Assembly (NCBI GenBank): GCA_003952965.2 | Contig: CM025852.1 | Location: forward strand, 26,577,457-26,641,456 | Direction: 5' to 3' | Length of the DNA: 64,000 nt | Origin: Morella rubra | Lineage: Eukaryota; Streptophyta; Magnoliopsida; Fagales; Myricaceae | In this document: piece after piece, positions 26,426 through 39,588 of the stretch | Layout of the letters: each line of letters opens with the position of its first letter | How positions within the stretch are numbered: the first letter of the stretch is position 1 | The notes under the pieces: generated by a model | What the model was told of the DNA's origin: nothing | What the model saw: only the letters and a program-made list of their open reading frames with translations | Databases searched by the model: none | Translations under genes and position numbers: made by a program

Positions 26426-29400
26426 ATGGCCAAGGAAGAAGCACACAGCGAAGCAACCTCAATGGTCTCCGATTTCATAGACTTCTTGAACGCTTCCCCA
26501 ACCGCTTTCCACGCCGTTGGTAACTGCTTTCTCTTTTTAGTCTATATGTCGCTTGACTTAGGAGGAAATCAGCCAAAAGAGATATAAAATTGAAAGTCCT
26601 CTTATACTCCTCTCACACTCCCTTTCTTGAGAGAGTTTGGATTTCAAAAGCTGTGCTTTTTTGGGTGAGCGATTAGCTTCTTTGTCAATACATTTTGTTT
26701 TTAGATGAGGCAAAGAAGCGGTTGAGATGCGCGGGGTATGAGCAAGTTTCAGAGAGAGAGGATTGGAAACTTGAAGCGGGGAAGAGATACTTCTTCACGC
26801 GGAATCACTCCACAATTCTCGCTTTCGCTATCGGTAAAAAAGTATTGATTCCTTTTTCTCTTTTCCCCCCCCCCCCCCCCCCCCCCCCCCGAATCTTATT
26901 CATCATATTGAGATTTAGCTTCCTTTGGTTGCTGAGAAAATGTGGAAAAACTTAAAAGGAATTACATTTGTGAAGTTTATGCTTCTAACCACCGAGAGCA
27001 CCTAGTTAACGTGGAACCTACTTCATTGAGCTTATTATTGTATGACGGATTTAGTTCCTTAATTCCTTTATTTCTGAGCTTGTGGAAGTTGTGCTCAGAT
27101 ATGTTGCGGGAAATGGGTTCTACATGGTGGGTGCTCATACCGATAGTCCTTGTCTGAAACTGAAGCCTGTTACCAAGGTGACCTCTTGGTTTCATTGCTA
27201 GTACCTGAATGAAAATATTTCCTTTATGAACTTTTCCAGAATCACGTTGTTACATAGCTTTTTTTTTTTTTTTTTTTCCTGGTTTTTCCTTTTGAATATG
27301 GCTGTCTTGTGCAGGTATCCAAAGGTGGGTATTTGGAGGTTGGTGTCCAAACCTACGGGGGTGGCTTGTGGCATACTTGGTTTGATCGTGACTTAACTAT
27401 TGCGGGAAGGGTGATAATCAGAGAAGAAAAAAATGGTTCTGCTTCATATTCACATCGTCTTGTTAGGATTGAGGAGCCCATAATGCGCATCCCAACCCTG
27501 GCAATTCACTTAGACAGGTTGTCATATTCTGTGAATGCTGTCTCACCTGTTAGGATTATTTGTGGCCATGACTTAGATTGAATTATGCATTAGTAATATT
27601 GAAGCTACCTGTTTTATGTGACTGTTCCTTTTCTCCATCCGTTTAACAATTTGTTAGGTTCTGTGAACAGGGGTGTTAATGATGGATTTAAGGTCAATAC
27701 ACAGAGTCATCTTCTTCCTGTCTTGGCAACATCAATCAAGGTAATCTTGGAGTCGTACACATTTTCATGCAGCTTCCTAGTTAAAAGGTTTTAATTAATT
27801 TTGTTGCATATTTTTGCAATATGCTTTGGTGTTCTGTCGATGGTACTTGTTTAGAGAGCATCATTATGATGCAGTGTATTGTTTTGCCCTAAGTAGAAGT
27901 TATTGCCTGAAAATTCTTTTTGGCATTTTTCAATGTTGGCACTTGGCTTTCCAAGATGTTGTACCTTACAGGAATTACCTCTCATATGTTGAGTTTGACA
28001 ATGTGATTGCAGTAGGTTGAGTGGGAATATTAAGATGTGAAATTGTTTGTTAAAGATACTAGCATAGGATGTCTAGAGGGGTAACTGAACCTCAGATGAT
28101 TATGATTGTTTTAAGCTTTGAGTGAACACGTCTTTCTCTTGATCAACATGTTGCTTATAATATGAACTACTTTTTGCAGGCAGAGCTCAATAAAGTGGCT
28201 GCTGAAAATGGTCCAGTTGAAAGTGGATCTCAGGCTGATGACAAAAATACTATTGAAAAAACTAACATTAATAACCCGAAGCATCACTTGCTCCTATTAC
28301 AAGTTAATAAATCCTTTTCCTTTCTCTCTTTTCTCTCTCTTTTAATATGCTTGTTAGTGATTGTGTTATTTTTCTTTCTTTTTCTAGCTGCTTGCGGCTC
28401 AGATTGGCTGTAAACCAGATGATATATGCGATTTTGAATTACAAGCATGTGATACTCAACCAAGTATTGTAGCTGGTGCCACAAAGGAATTCATTTTCTC
28501 TGGGCGGCTGGATAATCTTTGCATGTCATTTTGCTCTCTAAAGGTGTGACGTCATATGTAGGTTGTCTTCTCTTTTTCTTTTTGCCCCTTTCAGATGGAA
28601 ATAAAAGGTAAGGTGAATGTTGAGTTATTCTTTATCCTGCCAATTTTGTTGCTTTGCAAATGTTGTAAATATTGTTTCTCATGTCAAATTTGGGAGCCTC
28701 TGGAGTTTTTTGCACCTGATAAAATTTATGTGCTAGAATGACTTGTTGATGTTAATAAGTTGTTTTTTAACCAAGTACTGCACATGAATGCAATGATATA
28801 TGTACTGATTTTCCCACTCTTCATCCTATATGAGATTCCCTTCTCTTTGTTTTGTGCGATGTGAGGGGGTTGGTCCTGTTATCTGATACATTTTTTGGTC
28901 CTAGATATGCATTGAGTCTGAGCTTTTAGTCCCAAGACCAAGTAGTGTATATTGTTTTGCATTTCGTTCTCCAAATTGTGTAGTACATTCTTTGTTCTTT
29001 TCTTTTTTTTTCTTAGCATTCTTTGTTCTTTGCAACTCCTTGTGTCTCACCCTATCTCATATGGAACAAAGAATGGAGTCAATTATGGGAATTATATGCT
29101 TCTTTTTCTCTTGTGCTAAGTGCCACTGGGTAAGTCCCAAATACTTGTTTCGGATTCCTGTGTACAGGGTTCTTCTTGTTACCCCGAAGAAATCTATCAT
29201 TCATAGGGCTTGGCCATTTTGTCAGAAATTTGTGCTTAGCTTCTCTTGAGGGCAACATGTAAACTGCCAAATCATGGATTTCAAAATGAATTGACATTAC
29301 AAGGTTTTCTGCAATGCCAAGGACTAGAGAATGTTTAATTATGTAAAATATGTGTCTGAGCCCCCTCAGACAGCCCATACCCTGTATTGGAGCTGAAACA

Positions 29401-30683
29401 TAATGCCTGCTATATATTCGATCTACCTTTATGTGTATCATCATTCCTTGTCTCTCATGTTACTGGTTTTCCTTCCGTATAGGAGAGGCTATATGTTCTA
29501 TGCTGTTTGAGTCTAAAGCAGCTGATTCGTTCATTCTACTTAATGGTCTCAATTTCAGGCAATGATTGATGCTACATCTTCTGAAAGCAGTCTAGAGGAT
29601 GAGACTGGCGTTAGAATGGTAGCCTTGTTTGATCATGAGGAGGTTGGTTCTGACTCAGCCCAAGGAGCTGGTTCTCCTGTCTTGCTAAATGCTTTATCAC
29701 GAATTACAAGTTCCTTTTCCCCAGATTCTAAGGTGGTGACTCCTCCATGTCCTTCTGATGATTCTTTGTTTAAGTTAAAAAAAAAGTATTCGCTGGTAGT
29801 GTTTTAGTGGTTATGTCTTGGGGTCGAAACTTACTTGTTTTGCCTGCCATCTAATATCTTTCCAGCTGCTTGAGAAAGCAATCCAGCGGAGTTTCCTTGT
29901 ATCTGCTGACATGGCGCATGCATTACACCCAAATTATTCCGTATGTTGCTTACCACCTCATAATTTACAAGCATTTGCAATCTTTGGTCTATTGCACCAT
30001 GTTGATATAGGGTTCCGCATTAGGACAAACACGAAGATAACCATCAGCCCAAGTTGCATGGAGGGCTTGTCATTAAAAGCAATGCAAATCAGCGCTACGC
30101 AACCAATGCAGTCACTTCCTTCATATTCAGAGAGATTGCAGCAAAGCATAACCTACCTGTTCAGGTCTGTCTCTCTCCAAATTGAGTTTGTTTTATGAGA
30201 GGATTACTGCTTGAATTGACTGTACAGTAGGAAGGAACCCTTTATACTTGAAGGAAGATTTTGTTTTTTCTCTGGTAAGATCTAAGTAAATGCATTGTGA
30301 AGGACAAACCACCTCAACAACCCCCACCCCACCCCCCTCCCTTCCCCTTTCTTCTCTCCCGCGTTATCTCCTTGTTATGGTAATATACAGGTTGAATACG
30401 TGTTCTGAGAAGGTGTATGATATGGTATGTGATTAATGCAACGGAATTACTGATAATGCAGGATTTTGTGGTCCGCAATGACATGGCATGCGGTTCAACC
30501 ATTGGCCCTATCCTTGCAAGTGGTGTTGGGATTCGTACAGTTGATGTTGGCGCACCTCAGCTATCAATGCACAGTATACGAGAAATGTGTGCTGTAGATG
30601 ATGTGAAACATTCATATCAGCATTTCAAGGCCTATTTCCGGGAATTCTCTCATCTCGATGCAAAGATAACAATCGACATGTAG
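26426..30683 (+). CDS. DAP: aspartyl aminopeptidase (peptidase family M18)
   Basis: Eleven exons: 26426-26519, 26705-26841 (or 26833), 27099-27177 (or 27089-27177), 27315-27517, 27671-27740, 28180-28302, 28388-28543, 29559-29732, 29866-29940, 30024-30164, 30462-30683. The protein is about 490 aa, usual for the family. Zinc and catalytic motifs are present: [39 protein letters not shown] and [13 protein letters not shown]18 enzymes remove N-terminal Asp/Glu from peptides as large oligomers in the cytosol or vacuole. The oddity is the exon 2/3 joint. The conserved IGKKYVAG reading needs five A's before the donor, but the sequence has six, so the obvious splice shifts frame. An alternative donor (G|GTAAAA after 26833) with an alternative acceptor (gaag before 27089) stays in frame but replaces GKK with VVLR. 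A 26-nt C run lies just downstream in the intron. Confidence 0.88.
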
Positions 30684-31500
30684 ATCTGTGTTCGTCTTTG
30701 GCAGGTGCTATGCCCACGTGCCCATTTAGGCTTACACATCCAAAAACATGTTTACGATGTATTGCATGAAACAATGTTACATACAACTGGAATGTAGTGG
30801 TGGATCTGGTAAGGGCTGGACAGGTTTCAAATAAGATCAGTGGAACCCAACATAAAATATTTAGGTTCAAAATGCTATTATTGAGATCCAGAAATGACTT
30901 TTCAACTTTAAAATGGATGTTATGTCTTCGCATTTCTCTCTTCAATTTTCCCATTACTCGACAAAAAAAAAAAAAAAAACGAAGAAGGAAATTGGATGCT
31001 GCAGTGGTAACCTGTTTTGTCTCCAACGAGTTAAGAAGAAAATGACAGAGTCATGCTAATCAAACAAGGTTGACGATGGCACTTTTCTTCAAGTTTCAAG
31101 TTGGATAAATGTAATGTTTATTAGAAATGAAAGAAAAAAAAAAAAAGTGAATGGAGAGAGAGACAGAAAGACTATTGGAAAGCTGCAGAAGCAGCCAACG
31201 ATACGCAGAAATAATGTTAAATAATACAGAGGCTGCATTTGACAAATTTTTTTGTTGTCATTTTTTCACCTTTTATGGGGTCTTAGGAAGGTCTGGATCC
31301 CCGGCCTATATGTTGATGAAATAGGAACACTTTGACGCTTGATGCTTGCGATTCTGCGAAACGGGGTGCTAACTGCTAAGCACCCCATTCGGCCTTCTAT
31401 CTTCGTGGGTTGGGCCTCGTCATCTTCACATGTCGGATAGAATTTCGTCCCAACAAATGGATTTGGCCTTTCCATCTCCGTCCCAAATCGGAGAGATGCG
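30684..31500. other. 3' flank of aspartyl aminopeptidase, no gene recognised
   Basis: 3' UTR and intergenic sequence with A-runs. The open frame on the minus strand at 31266-31475 has even composition but no recognisable family. Confidence 0.4.
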
Positions 31501-32209
31501 TAGGAGTAGTGTAGGATGGAAGCAAAGAAAAAGGCAGCCCTTCATCCACTTGAACAACTGGTGGCGGAATTAGGTCGGGATGAACAATTCGTTGTCATGT
31601 TCACCCCCCCTTCGTTCCGCCACTGCAATTCAAATGAAATTTTTTTTAAGTCTTTTGCCCCTATGAGTCCAGGTTTGCCTAGTCCTACCCAGGTGCCCTG
31701 TCGCCTAACCCGTTTTCTTTTTTTAAAATTATCCCAACTCCAAGCCCTCCGCCTGTCTCTCCCTTTGGGTTTAATTTCATGGAGAGTCCTCTCCACCGTC
31801 GGGCTCTCAACCTCTCTTTCTCTCTCTCCAACGCTCTCTCTCTCCCTCTCAGCAAGTATCCCTCACATTTCTCTCACTTAGCCTCTCTCTCTTTTAATTT
31901 CACAGATTCTGAATATGTGATTTCAAACTTTCATTTCAGTGGTGTTTTTATCAAATGATTAATGAAATTGTGATTAGTATTTAGGTTAAGTCTCTTGAAA
32001 TGATTTAGATTAGGATTTACATTGAGATTGTGAATTTGAAATTTAAATCAATGTTGTTGAAATTTAAATTAGGATTTATTGAAATTGTGATTAAGATTTA
32101 GTTTGTGAATTTGAAATTAATTAGGTTGTGAATTTGATCAGATTGGTTAGGTTGTGAATTTGAAATTGATTGGTTAGGTTAGCATACTTACTTCAAATAC
32201 CTATTATAC
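31501..32209. repeat. CT-rich tract followed by AT-rich short-period degenerate repeats
   Basis: 31740-31880 is dominated by ctctct motifs. 31920-32190 consists of degenerate, loosely tandem repeats of gaattt / gattggttagg / gtgaatttgaaatt words. No coding sequence seen. Confidence 0.5.
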
Positions 32210-32437
32210 CTTGACAACGGAGGCTCCTGTAGCAAAAAATTTCCCAAGCTTCTTTGAAGCATCACGAAGTCTGACACCTGAATATAATCCCAGCAACCGA
32301 GTCCATAATGACCATGAAATTACAACTTCACAACTTAAAGCGGGATATTCCCTACCAAAGAGCTCCAGCCCTTTAACGGTGGTGATGCATTTTCGCTTGT
32401 TACGTACGACTTTCTCTATAACTACTTCTTGTTTCTC
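32210..32437 (-). pseudogene. two-exon fragment of a DENR (density-regulated protein, SUI1 domain) gene
   Basis: Minus-strand exons 32356-32437 and 32210-32277 join across a 78-nt GT-AG intron and read KQEVVIEKVVRNKRKC ... TTVKGLELFG | VRLRDASKKLG ... ATGASVVK. This matches the start of the SUI1/eIF1-like domain of plant DENR, a factor for reinitiation and ribosome recycling with MCT-1. Good splice sites flank both pieces, but the upstream exons (N-terminal cysteines) and the final exon (GPTEKEQIDVQ...) were not found nearby. It kept its intron, so it is a DNA-level fragment and not a processed copy. It is most likely a nonfunctional remnant. Confidence 0.75.
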
Positions 32438-32921
32438 CTGAGAAAATTATAAGAAAATTTAATTCTTCAAGACCTCAACACTTCCATATGAAATATTGCA
32501 TCAATGGTTTCGTTCAAAAGTGGTTGTTCATCAAAGTTGAATGGAAGAATTACTGGTTTTGCCACTGTCACAACACACGTGTGTTCACAGATGGACAGGC
32601 GCATACTTTGGGATCAGTAGAGCTCAACCAATATCTATGGTGGAATAGTCAAATTAAAAAGATAAATTATTTCAAAATATTCAGGTAACCCGCTCCATGA
32701 ACGAGAGGTATTTCAGAATGTCTAAGCTGTTTTCTTGTATTATTCATTTTGTGCGTGTTGCTTCAAGTAACATATTGAGTAAATAATCTTAAAACAATCG
32801 CAATAGTCAAGTTTCTTGTACCATTTGTTTGTTTATTTGGTAGGTAATGAGAAAAAAAGAGCATTTAGTTAGGTTTGTACCACTATGTACATTCTTTTCT
32901 TAATTTTTTGATATTTTAATT
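32438..32921. other. no gene recognised
   Basis: The + strand frame 32488-32688 is open and of mixed composition but matches no family I know. No DENR exon could be found here on the minus strand. Confidence 0.4.
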
Positions 32922-32930
32922 TTAAGTTTA

Positions 32931-33728
32931 AGTTTAAATGCACCTCATGTCCCTATTATTTGCGCGAATCGTAGATGTGCCCCTATGGTAAACAAAGTTA
33001 ATTTTTATACCCCTGACGTAAAATTTGAATTCACAATATGTCCATCCGTCCACATGTTGTTTGAACATCTAACGGTAAGTGCTGATGTGGCAAAAACAAA
33101 CACATCAGCACCAATAAGATGATGCCACATGTCCTCTGGACCCATGGTTACCAAGTTACTTGCCCAATTATATGCTACGTCATTGCCTTTTAGACATGTC
33201 AGTGACACATCATCACTTGAAAAAAAAAACATAAACTTCAATTTGGGATATGTTGAACAGCGTTGTTCAGCTTATCCCCAATTCCCTTCTACCCCTCCCC
33301 CCTCCCAACCATGATTCCTTCTCCCCCAATTCTATCTGCCCCTGCCTGGTACACCTCTCGTTTCTAAACATCTGGTCCCTGTCTTTCCTGTCCGCACATA
33401 TTTTGCAAAAGCAATACGATGATTCACCAACTTCTTTTGCTCCCTCCATTGGCAAAACAATACTTTGCGAAAGCAAAGTCTGAGGCATATGATTAAGCAA
33501 GTGACTTGGCAATCATGGGCTTAGAGGACACGTGACATCATTTTATTGGTGTTGACGTGTCTGTTTTTACCACGCCAATACTTATCATTAGATTTTCAAA
33601 CGGCATGTGAACGGAGGGGAATATTGTGAATTCAAGTTTTACCTCATAGGTATAAAAATGACTTTGTTTACCACATGGGCATATCTGTAATTTGCGCATA
33701 TCACAAAGGCATGAAGTGCATATAAACC
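32931..33728. mobile_element. MITE with ~235-bp terminal inverted repeats (Mutator-like)
   Basis: The left arm (32931 to about 33165) starts AGTTTAAATGCACCTCATG and the right arm (about 33495-33728) is its inverse, ending CATGAAGTGCATATAAACC. Matching pairs continue through ggtaaacaaagt, tttttatacc, ttgaattcacaatat, caccaataa.atgatg.cac and tgtcctct. Flanking 9-mers TTAAGTTTA (32922-32930) and TTAATTTTA (33729-33737) match at 8 of 9 positions, as expected for a 9-bp Mutator-type target duplication. The 330-bp centre is CT-rich and carries no recognisable gene. Arms this long with a 9-bp duplication favour a non-autonomous MULE. Confidence 0.75.
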
Positions 33729-33828
33729 TTAATTTTAATACATTTTTTGCATTACGTAGAAAAAAATTTTTGTCATTTCATATTAAAAATTTGGCCCTTT
33801 CAAAATTGAGTCCTGATTCCACCTTTGC

Positions 33829-33945
33829 AAACCACGCAGCCATGCCCCGGGGGGGGGGGGGGGGGGGCCACAAATCGAACTTTCTTTCGCTTTTTGCTAA
33901 AGAATCCCTTGTGCTCGCCGCAAATAGTGGCATACACCTATTTTG
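33829..33945 (+). repeat. hairpin-bearing dispersed repeat, copy 1
   Basis: Shares accacgcagcc.tg, cttt.actaaagaat-like and tgtgctcgccgcaaa blocks with copy 2 at 34616. In this copy a 19-nt G run (33849-33867) replaces the cggtgggcacaga portion. Confidence 0.6.
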
Positions 33946-34615
33946 GGAGGGGTTTCCTCTAACGAGGGAGCCCGTAAAACCTAAGTATGAAGTGTTTTCT
34001 TCCGTTTTATTCCTGTGAAAATAGTCAGCCATTTTAATAGCCGATTACGAGTTCAAACGTAACAAGCGACGGGTGTTTCTAATTCGTCGAGTAGTGTCCA
34101 CTTGAGTTCACTTACTCGCACTTGTTGGGGCACTGGAAGACTTTCTTGCAGGGCGTTGAATTCTCCTGGGCGAAAGCTATATGATTCCTTTTATTATGGT
34201 CCTAAGTAACATTAGGCCTATGGTCGGTCCATATGTTGCAATTGATTGAGCAACGAGTTAAGTTTCCCTTACAAATGAATGGTTTGTTCCATGTCAAAGC
34301 CATGGATAAGTTTCCAAAAGGAACAAATTCCGAATTGCTCTGCCCTGGCATGAATTAATGGCTATGTTTGGTTCATGCCTTGAAAATGTTTTTAATCCAA
34401 GCATGATTTTTTTTCACAAACAATTAAAAAAACATATTTTAACCAATTTTCTTAACCATTATAACAGAAACGTTTTCAAAACCAATTGCAAACAGCCAAT
34501 GCATCTCTCATTATTCAAAGGTGGTGGCTTAGACTTGGGGAAGGTCCCACACCGGATAAACGTTAAAGTGCGGTTGAAGTGGGCTGAAATAAGAAGAGAC
34601 TCGGGTTACAGGAAC

Positions 34616-34725
34616 AATCACGCAGCCGTGCGGTGGGCACAGAGCGAACTATTCTTTCGCCTTTTACTAAAGAATACCGTGTGCTCGCCGCAAACAACGG
34701 CATACGCCAATTTTTTATAGGGGTT
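34616..34725 (+). repeat. hairpin-bearing dispersed repeat, copy 2
   Basis: Contains an imperfect inverted repeat: GCGGTGGGCACAG...TATTCTTT is followed by AAAGAATA...TGTGCTCGCCGC with an 11-nt loop (cgccttttact). Homologous to the segment at 33829. A weaker echo (gcgaactattt...cttcttactgaagagtaa) occurs at about 35220. Confidence 0.6.
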
Positions 34726-35742
34726 TCAACCATCTGGGGAAATCCCTAAAGCAAAAGTCTAAGCTTATCTTTAAAAGAAAATGGTGTAGTTGTCACTACC
34801 AGAGAGAGATTAATGTCCAAGAAGGGAGGTATTTGAAAAGTCTCGGTTCTTTTTTGACGCAAATGTGACAAAGAACTGAAGAAGGAATAGCTAGGGGTTC
34901 GAGACTGGCACGTCGACGGCGGCAGAAGGGTCAAAGATATGGCCCTCTTAGATATTGATGCTTGCCTTTTTTGGCATTTTACTACATGGAGTGCTTCTAT
35001 GTTAATGATATGAGTTGCTAGGCCAAGAAACAGCTTTATCAATGACAGCCTTACTCAGTATACATTTATCTATCAATGGACTATGCCCTCGTTGCTATAT
35101 ATTTTCCTGCATATTCTTATTTGGCCAGCAATTTTCCTTTTCTAAGTTTGTCTCAGAACTTCTCTTAGATAGGCCCTTCTTCTTGCCTACAGACCGCGAA
35201 GCTGCGCCATGAGCTCTAGGGCGAACTATTTATCTGCTTCTTACTGAAGAGTAAAGACCCACTCGACCAATGAATAATACTTGGTACTCGTCAGGATCAA
35301 AGCAATTAAAACCCTGTAATGCTGCAGATTCTCTAGCAAATGACGGTCATGTAACACAAACAAAGAAAGCACCATAGCACAATACTTATTCGCCTTGACA
35401 GGTTTAAGATCATTTTCCAGGTAAAGGAAAAAATCATATAGAGAATACGTCCCAGGTGAATGCTGAAACCAGTGTCAACTAAGTAAAAATTCAACATCTA
35501 AGAGGACAACGGTTGTCAACAAAGCAGAAATTGTGCGTGCAGTTTCACGCTTTTATATTTTGTATAGAAAACTCAATTAAACCTCAAAAAGTTGACAGCA
35601 GCCGTCATTTGCAGTTAGGAAAATCAAGAAGTGAACCAATTAGTCAGAAAATTCAACAGTATATGGAATGATGAGCGACAAAAACCCCAAGGTATCTGAG
35701 GAATGTGATACAAATTATAAGTCACATAGAGGGAGGCTGCTT
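34726..35742. other. intergenic and 3' flank of adenylate kinase, no gene recognised
   Basis: No exon chain or family match. 35500-35742 probably holds the 3' UTR of the minus-strand adenylate kinase gene. Confidence 0.4.
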
Positions 35743-38715
<2,973 letters not shown>

Positions 38716-38725
38716 TAGTCCAGGC

Positions 38726-38733
38726 TAGGGTTT
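38726..38733 (-). promoter_or_regulatory. telo-box in the adenylate kinase leader
   Basis: Minus-strand AAACCCTA sits 10 bp before the start codon, in the leader, next to a GA/CT run (38750-38768). Telo-boxes are common in leaders and promoters of plant growth-related genes. Confidence 0.4.
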
Positions 38734-39588
38734 TTCTCTCTTCGGCAAAGCAGAGAGAGAGAGAGAGTGAGTGAGATTTTTTTGTGTCCTTCAGAGAGAA
38801 GAGAAAGTCGCAGGTTCTTTGCTTCGGACCTTCCAACGCTTCAAACTCAAGCAGCGGTCTGTCCAGGTTGTGCGCGAAATGACTGTTGTGCCCTTCAATT
38901 TTTTCTTGATATGCCGCGTGTCTCGCATTCTCTTGTTGGTTTAGGAAACAATCAACAAACACAAACATGTCTGTTCCTGCAAATCGCATACTTTTTACGG
39001 TGGGTTAAAAACCGTTAAACCCCAAAACCTTTTTAGCCTATTAAACGAAAAATAATTGGAAAACAAAAACACTTGTGTTTACTTTATGAATATCCTCTGA
39101 TCCGATTGAAGGCTTCTAAATAGTTAGGTGCATTCATTTGGTTGAGGGGATTCTGGGAGTTTGGTGAATTCGTTAGCTTTAAGAGATCTATTTTCATTCC
39201 CGAGGAAGTACATATTTTGCCCGAATCTTGGTCACGGGTAGTTTCGTGCCTTAATTTGAAGGGCGTTGACAGTTTGGTGCATTTTGCGTAGTCAATGAAT
39301 CAATAGAAAGAAAGCTCACACCACGGCTATGATCTCTTACCATCCAGTACTGCCACCAATCCTTTTGTGTGCTGCAGTATGGAGGTATAATGGGAATACG
39401 TGTAGAAATGTCAAGCTAAGGTTATATACACGCAAAGTAGGAGCAAAGTCGTGCAGAATTGCAGATATATTAAAGTGTAGTTTCCTACAATAACATACTA
39501 AAATTTTCATGGATAACGAACACAGAATACTGTTCTCAAACACAAAATTGGATCAAGACAAATTGCAGCACTTGCAAAGTTTTCAAGT
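38734..39588. other. intergenic between adenylate kinase and NOP56
   Basis: Holds the upstream region of the adenylate kinase gene and the 3' flank of NOP56 (same strand). No gene recognised. Confidence 0.45.

Noticed and set aside
30311..30360. C-rich tract resembling a functional element
   Set aside because: It is an ordinary polypyrimidine-rich part of the last aspartyl aminopeptidase intron.
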